Source: Candidatus Aminicenantota bacterium
Lineage (GTDB): Bacteria > Acidobacteriota > Aminicenantia > JAMOAD01
Direction of reading: 5' to 3'
Length of the DNA stretch: 56,198 nucleotides
NCBI GenBank assembly: GCA_027061995.1
Contig: JAMOUT010000075.1
Location: 64,092 to 120,289 of the forward strand
Shown here: piece after piece, positions 1-8,567 of the stretch
Layout of the letters: each line of letters opens with the position of its first letter
Position numbering within the stretch: position 1 is the stretch's first letter
The notes under the pieces: generated by a model
Told to the model about the DNA's origin: nothing
Databases searched by the model: none
Seen by the model: the letters and a program-made list of their open reading frames with translations, nothing else
Translations under genes and position numbers: made by a program

Positions 1-1480
1 AAAGAGGAAATTCTTTTAGAGTTATTAAGATTAGGATTAGAGCCTGCTCCTCAAATATATCCTCAAACAGTATGAGTAATAAGTCAAGAATGGTGTTTTT
101 TTGTTTTTCGGAAAGAGATTTTTCCGAAAGAAGTTTCCGCATGATAGTTATTACCGTAATGATAACCCCTTTTAAAGACCCTTTTCCCCGTTTTTCCATA
201 AGCTTGTTAAGTAGGGTTATGATATTATCCGTGTTTTCCCCTTTATAATATATTTTTAAAGCCTCCCTTTTGAATTCTGAAGATAAATTTCCGAATAAAA
301 GTTTTTCTATGATTTTACCTGTATTAGGATAATCAACCTTTTTAAGATACTCTGTTAAAGATAAAATAATTTCATCATTTTCCTCTTCAAAAAAATAATC
401 GAGAAGTTCTTTTTGTATTAAAATCTTTTGCTTAATAGCTGTATCAATAATATCTTTTTTTAAACCGGTAGGTAAATTTTTCAATTCCCGAATAAAATCA
501 TCCTCTATATTATTATAATATATTTTGAAAAAAGCTTGCTTAACAAGTAAAGGGGTCATTGTTTTAAAAGCATCTTTTAATATCTGAACAACCCACTCCT
601 CCTTTGATTCCGGGAGATGTTTTAATGTAAGGAATTTATTATCATTGGATTCTGAAGAAAAAATACGGATGTAATAATTTTTATATCTCTCTTTCTGAAA
701 AGGAAGATACGCATACGGTTCCATTAAGCTGAAAATTTCATCATATCTTGTCTTCATCTGTTCATAAAAAGAGAGAAGCTCTCTCTCTTTATCCTTGCAA
801 CATAGAAACGAGAGGGAATAAACCAATCTGCTCTTGTATTCTATACCAATGTTTTTATCTATCAATTTTTCAATCGTCTTTTTTATAAATTCAAATATTT
901 TTTCATCACAAAGACCTGTTTTTATAATAATCTGTAAAGCGGCTTCCCTAATTTCCTCATTCTCTTCTAATATAAGGGGAAGAACGCAGGGGATAATCTT
1001 TTTGTCGGGATTTTCTTCAAAATATTCGCAAGCTTTATAAAACAGAACTTTATCTTCCCTTTCAGATAAAAGAACTCTTAACATTCTTATATTTTTGTTT
1101 TTATAAATATTGTTTAATGATTGTTGAATTAGAGACCGGTTCTTACCTGTGTTTTGCTTTTTCAAATTTAATAAAAAAGATTCTGTTTCATATGATATCA
1201 TATTGGAAATAGTATTGATTGATATCAGATATAATTGTTTGTTATCGGTTTCAATTATAAACTTTTTCAAATATTTAAAAAAAAATTGATCTTTAAGCTC
1301 TTTTATTGTTAACAACAATAATTCTTTTAAATAAAGGGGAGTGCCCGAATGAAGCAGTAAATGAGCAACCTCTCTTTTTAATGAATTCGAGTGTTTGATC
1401 ACTTCCGACAAATCTTTTATAAAATTATCCTTTGAATATTCAAAATAATTGGTTATAAGATGGGTAAATTGTTTTTTCAA
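1..1480 (-). CDS. Alpha-helical (HEAT-like) repeat protein, 3' end outside window
   Basis: An open minus-strand frame runs without a stop from just after cheA to the left edge, about 493 codons, so the C-terminus is missing. The proposed start is a TTG at 1480-1478 that overlaps the cheA stop codon (TTGA arrangement). It has no close Shine-Dalgarno, so it would rely on translational coupling; the first ATG in frame is far inside, at 1201. The protein is almost wholly alpha-helical, rich in Leu, Ile, Lys and Glu, with helix pairs such as LILEENEEIREAALQIIIKT that resemble HEAT/armadillo repeats. No signal peptide or enzymatic motif is seen. Its place directly after cheA suggests a scaffold or adaptor of the same signalling system; that is inference from position only. 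Confidence 0.72.
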   Translation of the reverse strand, partial: MKKQFTHLITNYFEYSKDNFIKDLSEVIKHSNSLKREVAHLLLHSGTPLYLKELLLLTIKELKDQFFFKYLKKFIIETDNKQLYLISINTISNMISYETESFLLNLKKQNTGKNRSLIQQSLNNIYKNKNIRMLRVLLSEREDKVLFYKACEYFEENPDKKIIPCVLPLILEENEEIREAALQIIIKTGLCDEKIFEFIKKTIEKLIDKNIGIEYKSRLVYSLSFLCCKDKERELLSFYEQMKTRYDEIFSLMEPYAYLPFQKERYKNYYIRIFSSESNDNKFLTLKHLPESKEEWVVQILKDAFKTMTPLLVKQAFFKIYYNNIEDDFIRELKNLPTGLKKDIIDTAIKQKILIQKELLDYFFEEENDEIILSLTEYLKKVDYPNTGKIIEKLLFGNLSSEFKREALKIYYKGENTDNIITLLNKLMEKRGKGSLKGVIITVITIMRKLLSEKSLSEKQKNTILDLLLILFEDIFEEQALILILITLKEFPL

Positions 1481-3378
1481 GATGGTAGTTTTTTTTCTCC
1501 CGCAAGAGTAGCCACATCCATTATTAAGGTTACTTTACCATCTCCCATAATTGTGGCTCCGGATATACCTTTTGTTTTTTTAAGAAAATCACCGAGAGGC
1601 TTTATCACTATCTCTTCTTGTCCCAACAGATTATCTACAATCAACCCAATCTTTTTTTCCGCTGATTTTACAACAACAACATAGGGGTTATCCAACTCTT
1701 TATCAAAACTTATGTTAAAATATTGATTCACCCTTAATAGCGGAAGAACTTCATCCCTAAGTTTTAAAACCTCTGTTCCCTCAATAGTTCTTATTCTATC
1801 TTTTTTTATCCTTATTGTTTCCACGACAACCGCAAGGGGGATTGCAAATCTTTCGGTTGAAACTTTCACCAATAGGGATTGGATTATCGCAAGAGTTAAA
1901 GGAAGTTTTAATATCATTTCCGTTCCTTCTCCGGGAGTGGAATCCACATCAATCGCACCATTAATTTTTTTTACATTTGTTTTAACAACATCCATTCCCA
2001 CCCCTCTTCCCGATACATTGGTTACTTTTTGAGCGGTTGAAAATCCCGGGCTAAATATGAAATTTATTATCTCTTTATTGCTCATTCCCTCTATCTTATC
2101 GGGAGTAGTTAAATTTCTTTCAATTGCTTTTTCTTTGATTCTTTCGATGTTCATCCCTTTTCCATCATCTTTAACCGAAATTAATATAAAACTGCCCTCC
2201 TGTTTTGCCGTTAACCATATTTTCCCTTTTCGTGATTTCCCGAGCTTTTCCCTTTCTTCGGGAGACTCAAGCCCATGATCTATGGAATTTCTAATAATGT
2301 GAACAAGTGGATCATTTAATTCCTCAATCACCGATTTATCAAGCTCTGTTTCTTCGCCCGATATGATTAATTCAACCTCTTTATTCATTTTTCTTGATAA
2401 ATCACGAACAATTCGTGGGAATTTATTAAAAACCCTCCCTACGGGAATCATTCTCATCTTTAACACGGCAAGCTGTAATTGGGTTGTTATGAAATTCAGA
2501 TCATCGGCAATTGATACGAGCTGCTCTTCAAGAAGAGCTTCAGTGCCACCGTCCACTCCTGATACTATCCTTTTTACTATATCCACCAATCTGTTTCTTT
2601 GAAAAACAAGTTCACCGATTTGATTCATCAGGTTATCAAGTCTGTTGACATCAACCCTGATGGTTTTTGTTTCTATTTTTTCTTTATGCTTTTTTTCCCC
2701 TTTCTTCTGCTCTTTTAAAACTTTCTTAAGATCCTCTTCCTTTATTACTTTTTTTTCAACAAGAATCTCTCCGAGTTTTTTTTGTTCTTTATGAGCTTCA
2801 AGAATATCCTTAGGGGTCGCTAAGTTTTTTTCAATCAGGATTTCACCGAGCATCTTAGGGGTATCTTCCTCCTCTTTTTTCTCCGCCTCTTTTTTCTCCT
2901 CCCCTTTTTTTTCCTCTTTTAAATCGGGCACCTCGGGTATCGCGGGAGTTTCCTCAACCTCTTTATTCTGTTTTTCCTGCTCCTCCTTTAGAACGGTTTC
3001 AAGTCTTTTAACTATTTCCTCTATTTCAACATTTTCTTCCCTTGTTTCCGATATACTATCAAAAAGGGCTTTAATCATATCCACCCCTTCCAATATCACA
3101 TCCATAAGTTTCGGGGTTAATATTATCTCCTCTTTTCTTAATTTATTAAGTATGTCCTCGGTTCTGTGAGCAACCTTGGTTATTTTTTCAAAACCGAGAA
3201 AACCTGAAGTTCCTTTGATAGTATGAATTCCTCTGAAAATTCTATTTAAAAGGTCATTATCATCCGGTGTTTCTTCGAGGGTAACCAAGTCCTGGTCAAG
3301 ACTGTTTAGAATATCTTCTGTTTCCTGTAAAAAATCAACAATAATTTCTTCCATTTCATTGCCCATATCTTCTCCCAT
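1477..3378 (-). CDS. cheA: Chemotaxis-type histidine kinase CheA with tandem MshEN-like motifs
   Basis: A 633-residue CheA, the kinase that autophosphorylates and passes phosphate to CheY/CheB-type receivers. Domains in order: P1/HPt with phospho-acceptor His52 in HTIKG; a Glu/Lys-rich charged linker (about 130-175); two 23-24 residue repeats (about 176-199 and 201-224) reading LGEILIEKNL and LGEILVEKKV; P3 dimerisation (about 238-305); P4 ATPase with N-box HIIRNSIDHG (360-369), DDGKGM and GRGVGMDVV; P5 CheW-like domain (about 500-625). A classical CheY-binding P2 domain is not evident; the repeats sit where P2 would be. They resemble the MshEN c-di-GMP-binding motif (family knowledge), but the gap between them is shorter than usual. 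AAGGAGGTT lies 3 bases before the ATG. Confidence 0.95.
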   Translation of the reverse strand: MGEDMGNEMEEIIVDFLQETEDILNSLDQDLVTLEETPDDNDLLNRIFRGIHTIKGTSGFLGFEKITKVAHRTEDILNKLRKEEIILTPKLMDVILEGVDMIKALFDSISETREENVEIEEIVKRLETVLKEEQEKQNKEVEETPAIPEVPDLKEEKKGEEKKEAEKKEEEDTPKMLGEILIEKNLATPKDILEAHKEQKKLGEILVEKKVIKEEDLKKVLKEQKKGEKKHKEKIETKTIRVDVNRLDNLMNQIGELVFQRNRLVDIVKRIVSGVDGGTEALLEEQLVSIADDLNFITTQLQLAVLKMRMIPVGRVFNKFPRIVRDLSRKMNKEVELIISGEETELDKSVIEELNDPLVHIIRNSIDHGLESPEEREKLGKSRKGKIWLTAKQEGSFILISVKDDGKGMNIERIKEKAIERNLTTPDKIEGMSNKEIINFIFSPGFSTAQKVTNVSGRGVGMDVVKTNVKKINGAIDVDSTPGEGTEMILKLPLTLAIIQSLLVKVSTERFAIPLAVVVETIRIKKDRIRTIEGTEVLKLRDEVLPLLRVNQYFNISFDKELDNPYVVVVKSAEKKIGLIVDNLLGQEEIVIKPLGDFLKKTKGISGATIMGDGKVTLIMDVATLAGEKKLPS

Positions 3379-3403
3379 GATAACCTCCTTTGTTTAATTT
3401 AAA

Positions 3404-3432
3404 ATTATGCAACTTTCTTTTTTCTTTGTCAA
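3404..3432 (-). promoter_or_regulatory. Promoter of cheA (sigma-70 type)
   Basis: On the minus strand TTGACA (3432-3427) and CATAAT (3409-3404) are separated by exactly 17 bases, about 25 bases upstream of the cheA start. The region 3379-3586 also holds the divergent promoter of the kinase-like gene. Confidence 0.65.
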
Positions 3433-3552
3433 GCAACTTTTATTTACCCTAAAAAATCTGATAAGGGGTTTAAAAGTTTCCCGCTTGTTAAATGTTTGGT
3501 TTTTACCCCAAAACCTCGAATAAGAGAATAAATTACAGGAAAAGCCGGTTAT

Positions 3553-3581
3553 TGACTTTTATAAATAATACTCATATAATT
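3553..3581 (+). promoter_or_regulatory. Promoter of the kinase-like gene; predicts a leaderless mRNA
   Basis: TTGACT (3553-3558) and TATAAT (3576-3581) have a 17-base spacer. The ATG of the next gene starts at 3587, only 5 bases after the -10 box, so transcription would begin at or right beside the start codon. There is no Shine-Dalgarno in the gap (TTTTC). Confidence 0.7.
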
Positions 3582-3586
3582 TTTTC

Positions 3587-5017
3587 ATGAGCCTAAAGAG
3601 CAAGCTTATGATAGTTTTGATTTTACCATACATTATTATAGGGGGTATTATCATACTGTACTTTCTTAACTATAATATAAAAATTGACAGGGAAAATAAA
3701 AAACTAATTCTTGATTCGCAGGGAGAGATATTACTGGAATTATTAAAACCCCACATAATAAACAATCAAATGGAAGCTATTGACGAGATATTAACAAATA
3801 GTTCTTATGTTAAAGATATCAATGTTTTATTGAAGTATGATAAAATATATTATAAGGGGGATGCAAAAGAGTATAAAAGAGCTTTGGGAATTTTAAAAGG
3901 TAAAATTGATAAAAAAGAGTTGAAGAATTACCTATATATGGTAAAACCGATTAAAATAACTTATTCCGATCATGTTTGGGGAAAGATTATTTTATTAAAA
4001 AAAACCCCCCCTTCTTTACTTTATCATTCGCTAAAACATAATCTCAAATTCCCAGCTTTTTTAAGCTTTCTAATTATCTCTTTTTATATCTTATACATCT
4101 CTTATCTTTTTTCCCCTCTGACACAAATTAAAAAAGATGTCCTCAAGATAATGAAACAGGAGAAAGATAGTTTATCTCCAATCAAAAAAAATCATAGTGA
4201 GTTTTGCACTTTATCCGAAGCAATAAATAACCTAATTAAGGAAAATATGAAGAAACAAAAACTTTTATTGAAAAAAACAAATTCCCTGAAAGAAGAAGTG
4301 GATAAAAAAACCGAGAAAATGGTGCTATTGGTTAAAGAACAGATGAAAAAAACAGGGGAATTAAACAAACTTCAAAGAGATTACTATATTGCCCAAAAAA
4401 ACAGTTCCCTGTATAATTTAATGTCGGGTTTGGCGCATGAGATTAATAATCCGTTAACAATGGTGGTTGGTAATTTTGAATATTTATTATACAAAAAGAA
4501 TATTCCTGAAGATTTAAAAGAATGGATTAAAAGAAAAAGTGAAGATTTGTTTGCCATTAAAGAAATTTTACAAAAAGCTATTCAAGTTAATACGGAAAAA
4601 GAATCCGAGCCTCTTTTTCAACTAACGGGTTTTATCAACAAGTTATCAAGAACCCAGAAAAATTTTGAGATATATAATTGCAAACGACCGATATATATTG
4701 AATTTCCCGATAGCTCAATTAATTTGGAAATTGAATTTGAGAATTTTTTTAATATTATACAATCAACAAAACCAAAAAAAGTCAAGATTATTTTCAAACA
4801 AAAAGACAATAGGGTATCTATGTATATCATTATAAACTATAATAAATATATTGACGAGATAGATTTCAGAATGATTTTATCAAAACATATAATCATTCTC
4901 AGTTCATTGGGGGATATAAATTTTGAATTCAAAGATAACCGTGTGAAAATAATTCTTGACATTGAATCTTTGAAAGGAGGTAAGAATGGAGGATATATTA
5001 ATAACGGGAAAAAATGA
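3587..5017 (+). CDS. Membrane histidine kinase-like protein with degenerate ATPase domain
   Basis: A 476-residue sensor-kinase-like protein. It has an N-terminal membrane helix (about 8-27), an extracytoplasmic region of about 120 residues, a second membrane helix (about 154-175), a coiled-coil linker (about 215-265) and a clear HisKA H-box, GLAHEINNPL, with His284. The C-terminal region (about 345-462) keeps the length and beta-strand pattern of a HATPase domain but shows no N-box NA pair, no DxGxG and no glycine-rich lid. It therefore looks unable to bind ATP: a pseudokinase or a phosphotransfer/dimerisation partner (inference). The 3' end overlaps cheV by 32 bases in another frame, so the two are coupled. 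The start has no Shine-Dalgarno and sits directly after a -10 box. Confidence 0.82.
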   Translation: MSLKSKLMIVLILPYIIIGGIIILYFLNYNIKIDRENKKLILDSQGEILLELLKPHIINNQMEAIDEILTNSSYVKDINVLLKYDKIYYKGDAKEYKRALGILKGKIDKKELKNYLYMVKPIKITYSDHVWGKIILLKKTPPSLLYHSLKHNLKFPAFLSFLIISFYILYISYLFSPLTQIKKDVLKIMKQEKDSLSPIKKNHSEFCTLSEAINNLIKENMKKQKLLLKKTNSLKEEVDKKTEKMVLLVKEQMKKTGELNKLQRDYYIAQKNSSLYNLMSGLAHEINNPLTMVVGNFEYLLYKKNIPEDLKEWIKRKSEDLFAIKEILQKAIQVNTEKESEPLFQLTGFINKLSRTQKNFEIYNCKRPIYIEFPDSSINLEIEFENFFNIIQSTKPKKVKIIFKQKDNRVSMYIIINYNKYIDEIDFRMILSKHIIILSSLGDINFEFKDNRVKIILDIESLKGGKNGGYINNGKK

Positions 5018-5891
5018 GATAGAGATCATACTATTTCATGTTAACGATAAAAATTATGCAATAAATGTATCTAAGGTCAGAGAGATTCTGAATTTTATCC
5101 CATATACACGAATTCCGCTCACACCTCCGGCAGTCCTCGGAATGATAAAATCAAGAGATGATGTTCTCCCACTTATTAGCTTAAGAAAATATTTTAATGA
5201 GCCTGAGGAAAAAGAGGAAAACTCCAAGATTATAATAACGGATTTTTTTAATATGAAAATAGGTTTTCTTGTGGATGGAGTTCAGAAACTCTTTAGAGTT
5301 GGTTGGCAACAGATTCAACCCCCTCCCGAAATAGGGGATAACTCGGTAGCAATAGGTATCATCAAGGTCGAAGATAAAATCATTCATATGATTGATTTTG
5401 AAAAAATCGTCATTGACATTAATCCATTACTTGCTTTCAAAGGTGATGATTCAATGGTAAAGGAATACAAAAATAAAAAAGTTTGTATTGCGGAAGATTC
5501 AAAAACAACAAGAAAACTACTTGAAGACCACCTTAAAAACAAAGGATTTAATAAAGTTTCAAGCTTTGCAGACGGTAAAAAAACGCTGGATTATTTCAGA
5601 GAAATCGCAAAAAATATCGGAGAAAATTCGCAAGAAAACATTGAAATTCCCGATATTTTAATAACAGATATTGAAATGCCGTTAATGGACGGATACACTC
5701 TTATAAAAAACATTAGAGAGATATCAGTTTACCAGAATCTTCCGATAATTATCTTTTCATCAATTTCAACCCCCGAGATTCACTATAAAAAAGATATAGT
5801 CGGAGCTGATGCACATATAACAAAATATGAACTTGATAATCTGGATAGCCTTATTAAATTATTACTTCTTAAAAAAGCCAAGGAAAGTTAA
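4986..5891 (+). CDS. cheV: CheV: CheW domain fused to a receiver domain
   Basis: A 301-residue chemotaxis coupling protein. Residues about 10-145 form a CheW domain, which links receptors to CheA. Residues about 164-296 form a receiver with the acidic pair Glu170-Asp171, phospho-acceptor Asp228 in ILITDIEMP, Ser258/259 in the position of the conserved Ser/Thr, and Lys280. AAAGGAGG lies just upstream of the ATG, inside the end of the kinase-like gene. CheV is usually phosphorylated by CheA to adjust coupling (family knowledge); here its partner gene is the degenerate kinase, while CheA is transcribed divergently. No receptor, CheR or CheB gene is in the window. Confidence 0.93.
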   Translation: MEDILITGKNEIEIILFHVNDKNYAINVSKVREILNFIPYTRIPLTPPAVLGMIKSRDDVLPLISLRKYFNEPEEKEENSKIIITDFFNMKIGFLVDGVQKLFRVGWQQIQPPPEIGDNSVAIGIIKVEDKIIHMIDFEKIVIDINPLLAFKGDDSMVKEYKNKKVCIAEDSKTTRKLLEDHLKNKGFNKVSSFADGKKTLDYFREIAKNIGENSQENIEIPDILITDIEMPLMDGYTLIKNIREISVYQNLPIIIFSSISTPEIHYKKDIVGADAHITKYELDNLDSLIKLLLLKKAKES

Positions 5892-6362
5892 TCAGAAACC
5901 TATCCCTATCGTGGCACCTAAGATCATCCCTTTGTTAAACAATGCATTAAAAGGGGTAATGAGATAAACTCTTAACATTGAATTTTTACTTTTAAATCCT
6001 GCATTTAATTTTAATGCAAAATCCGTGTGCCCTCCGGAAGATTTATCTGTTATTAAAAACCATTTTGTTAATCCTCCTCCGACAAATATACCATCAAAAT
6101 TCAAATTAGCAAGAATGGCTCCTTCAAACCAAAAAGTATCGAATTTCATCTTATATGTTATGGCATTTAGTTCGGGCGAGATGGAAAACGAATCACTAAC
6201 AGGCAAATCAAAGCTTGAGCCTATTGTCCAAAAATATGGATCAAAGGAAAAAGAATCATCAGTTAGAATTCCTCCGTTGAAATATATATGCCCTCTGCCG
6301 GCATTAAGAAAAGTGGGAAAAATAAGAAGTAATACAATAACCAAAAGAATATATCTCTTCAT
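5892..6362 (-). CDS. Small exported protein, probable outer-membrane beta-barrel
   Basis: A 156-residue protein with a clear signal peptide: Lys-Arg start, a hydrophobic run at about 5-18 and a likely cleavage after LNA-G (about 21-22). The mature part alternates hydrophobic and polar residues, is rich in Gly, Phe and Asn, and ends in a hydrophobic strand finishing GIGF, all typical of a small eight-stranded outer-membrane barrel. I cannot name the family. AGGAGG (6367-6372) is well spaced before the ATG. It is convergent with cheV with no gap between the stop codons, and lies downstream of the diguanylate cyclase on the same strand. Confidence 0.75.
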   Translation of the reverse strand: MKRYILLVIVLLLIFPTFLNAGRGHIYFNGGILTDDSFSFDPYFWTIGSSFDLPVSDSFSISPELNAITYKMKFDTFWFEGAILANLNFDGIFVGGGLTKWFLITDKSSGGHTDFALKLNAGFKSKNSMLRVYLITPFNALFNKGMILGATIGIGF

Positions 6363-6426
6363 ATTGCCTCCTGATTAATTAATATAAGAATATATAGAAA
6401 AGATTGCAAAAAGTCAAATGTTCACA

Positions 6427-7644
6427 TCATAGTATTATAGCTTCCACTCTGTTTTTACCTTTTCTTTTAGCCGTATATAAAGCATCGTCGGCAGCTGAAA
6501 TTAGTGCTTCACAGGAAACATCTTTTTGTGGAACCGTGGTTGCGACACCCAAACTTATAGTCATTGTTTCCCCGCTTGATGCTTTGGGAAAAGGGATTTT
6601 AAGATCAAGAATTTTTTTTCTTATTGTTTCCGCTATTTTTATAGCTTGTTCCGAGGGAGTACCATAAAAGACCAATAAAAATTCTTCCCCTCCGTATCTT
6701 GAAGCAAGATCACCAACTCTTCTTGTGCAATTGTCGAATATTTTTGAAATTCTTGCGAGAATTTCATCCCCCTTTTTATGACCTAAAGTATCGTTAAAAG
6801 TTTTAAAAAAATCAACATCTATCATTATTAGAGAGATAGGCACTTTATATCTTATCGCCCTTAACCATTCTTTCTTAAGAAACCCGTTAAAATACCTTCT
6901 GTTGGCAAGTTTTGTTAATGGATCTACCTGAGAAAGCTCTTTTAACTTCGCATTAGTTATCTCTAACTGTTTACTTTCAATTTCAACCAGGGAACTTAAA
7001 AGAAACAGTTTCCTTTGGTGTTTCTCAAATAAAAAACTTGAAATCATCCCTATAATATTAAAAAATATCAAGGAAAAAGTATTGCTTACAATAAAATTAT
7101 CTATTGGATGATAAAAAAGGATTGCCGCCCAATAATATAAAACAATTAAAGACCAACCCACAAACAAAGCATATTTAAACCGCAAACCAACGGCAACATA
7201 GGCGAAAAGAAGGACAACGGTTAACCCCGAATAATAACGATGAGTCGGATCACGAACAATTATAATCATGGCAATTATGGATATCCCCGCTATCAATAAA
7301 AGCCAACTAAATAAGAGTTGTATTTGATTCTCTTTTTTCGCTCTCAATAATAAATAAACTCCTGTTAATAAAATGGGGGTAACCATTATATATCTCAAAA
7401 AGAAGAGTTGCATCAAATAATCGGAATAGATAAGAAAATCTAATATTCCGAATAACAGATAGATGAACACCCCAAGAATAATGGACTGCTTCATCACCTC
7501 TTTCATATGTTTAAAATAATAGTTTAAAAATTTCTTTTCGATTTTCTCGGAAAATGATAAAGAAAAGAACCCTTTACTTAACTCTTCTTTTATATTTTGT
7601 TTTTCCTGAATGAATTCTTTTTGCTCAATTTTTTGTTTATACAT
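6427..7644 (-). CDS. Membrane-bound diguanylate cyclase (GGDEF)
   Basis: A 405-residue protein that makes cyclic di-GMP from two GTP. The first 50 residues are cytoplasmic and charged; about six membrane helices follow (about 53-205) with no sizeable external domain; then a short coiled coil (about 215-238) and a GGDEF domain (about 240-402). The active-site motif is GGEEF (318-322), with the metal-binding region IDVDFFKTFND before it. The inhibitory I-site RxxD is present as RVGD (309-312), so product feedback is expected. No EAL or HD-GYP domain is attached. The gene lies 58 bases after the YjbQ gene, probably in one transcript with exbD. It is the only c-di-GMP synthesis gene in the window. 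Confidence 0.95.
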   Translation of the reverse strand: MYKQKIEQKEFIQEKQNIKEELSKGFFSLSFSEKIEKKFLNYYFKHMKEVMKQSIILGVFIYLLFGILDFLIYSDYLMQLFFLRYIMVTPILLTGVYLLLRAKKENQIQLLFSWLLLIAGISIIAMIIIVRDPTHRYYSGLTVVLLFAYVAVGLRFKYALFVGWSLIVLYYWAAILFYHPIDNFIVSNTFSLIFFNIIGMISSFLFEKHQRKLFLLSSLVEIESKQLEITNAKLKELSQVDPLTKLANRRYFNGFLKKEWLRAIRYKVPISLIMIDVDFFKTFNDTLGHKKGDEILARISKIFDNCTRRVGDLASRYGGEEFLLVFYGTPSEQAIKIAETIRKKILDLKIPFPKASSGETMTISLGVATTVPQKDVSCEALISAADDALYTAKRKGKNRVEAIIL

Positions 7645-7702
7645 TTTTCCCTTTTTTCTCGAAAACCTACAAAAATATAATTATCAAACTTAATATCAAT
7701 GA

Positions 7703-8095
7703 TTAAAGTTGTATTTGATAATACAATTTTCTTCTCCGAGGTCCATCGAATTCCGCAAAAAAAATCCCCCCCCATGTTCCGAGTTTAAGTTTCCCCTTTT
7801 CAAAAAAAACGAATAATTGATTTCCCACAATAATTGATTTTATATGAGAATCAGAATTCCCCTCCATATGCCTGTATCCCGCCCCATACGGAATAAGGTC
7901 GGCTAATTTTTTATTTATATCCAAACTAACAGCAGGATCGGCTGATTCATTAACAAAAATTCCGGCGGTTGTATGAGGAACAAAAAGAAAGATTATTCCT
8001 TTTCCAACAGAATTAATTAAGTTCCCAACTTGAGAACTTATGTTTATATTTTCAATCCTTTCCGAAGAAATTATATCTATTTCACCGTCTATCAC
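7703..8095 (-). CDS. yjbQ: YjbQ/UPF0047 family protein
   Basis: A 130-residue protein covering the whole YjbQ family. Signature parts are PHTTAGIFVNE, YRHMEGNSDSHIK and LGTWGGIFFAEFDGPR, with the conserved histidines that line the metal-binding active site. Some family members show weak thiamine-phosphate synthase activity in vitro, but the physiological role is unsettled (family knowledge). The start lies 2 bases after the exbD stop, so it is translationally linked to exbD. That pairing is not one I know to be functional. Confidence 0.93.
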   Translation of the reverse strand: MIDGEIDIISSERIENINISSQVGNLINSVGKGIIFLFVPHTTAGIFVNESADPAVSLDINKKLADLIPYGAGYRHMEGNSDSHIKSIIVGNQLFVFFEKGKLKLGTWGGIFFAEFDGPRRRKLYYQIQL

Positions 8096-8097
8096 GG

Positions 8098-8511
8098 TTA
8101 TTCATCATATCTTTCAGGAACAATACCTATAACTTCCACGCCTGCACTTTTGGCAATGTCTATAATCTTTACTACCTCTCTATAAGGTAAATTTGAATTA
8201 GCTCGAATAAAAATTGTTTTATCTTGTCTTGATTGATACACTTCTCTCAGTTTGCTTTGTAAAACTTCATAAGGAACCTTTTCTTGGTTAAGCATCACAC
8301 TCATATCACCTTTCAATGAAAGGATAACAACGCTTTTGTTTGTTGGTCCGCCTCTATCCTGTGATGTTTCAGGGAGTTTTAAATCTATCCCTTTTTGAGT
8401 TGATGGTGTAATAACCATAAATATAACCAATAAAACTAATAAAATATCGATCAAAGGGACAACATTAGGATCCGATTTTGTAGATGTTGTTCCGCCAACT
8501 GCCATACCCAT
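8098..8511 (-). CDS. exbD: ExbD/TolR-type biopolymer transport protein
   Basis: A 137-residue inner-membrane protein with one N-terminal membrane helix (about 19-38) holding the family motif PLIDILLVLLVIFM; the Asp in this helix is the proton-pathway residue of ExbD/TolR (family knowledge). The periplasmic domain follows. It powers TonB- or TolA-type transport together with an ExbB/TolQ protein, but no ExbB gene is next to it or anywhere in the window; the nearest partner is the TonB-like protein at 19761-20492. GGAGG (8519-8523) precedes the ATG. It is the first gene of a likely exbD-yjbQ-cyclase transcript. Confidence 0.92.
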   Translation of the reverse strand: MGMAVGGTTSTKSDPNVVPLIDILLVLLVIFMVITPSTQKGIDLKLPETSQDRGGPTNKSVVILSLKGDMSVMLNQEKVPYEVLQSKLREVYQSRQDKTIFIRANSNLPYREVVKIIDIAKSAGVEVIGIVPERYDE

Positions 8512-8538
8512 ATCAAAACCTCCAATTATTAATATACA

Positions 8539-8567
8539 TTTTTATCACACAAATCCGATTTTGTCAA
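8539..8567 (-). promoter_or_regulatory. Possible promoter of exbD
   Basis: On the minus strand a perfect TTGACA (8567-8562) is followed after 17 bases by TAAAAA (8544-8539), a weak -10. It lies about 30 bases upstream of exbD. Confidence 0.4.

Noticed and set aside
1-75. A plus-strand frame of 24 codons reaching a TGA at 73-75 that looked like the end of a gene
   Set aside because: The opposite strand holds one unbroken long frame over the same bases and across 1.48 kb, with much better coding character.
3470-3540. GGTTTT/AAAACC inverted repeat between the cheA and kinase-like promoters
   Set aside because: Short, AT-rich and not placed at either promoter; too weak to call an operator.
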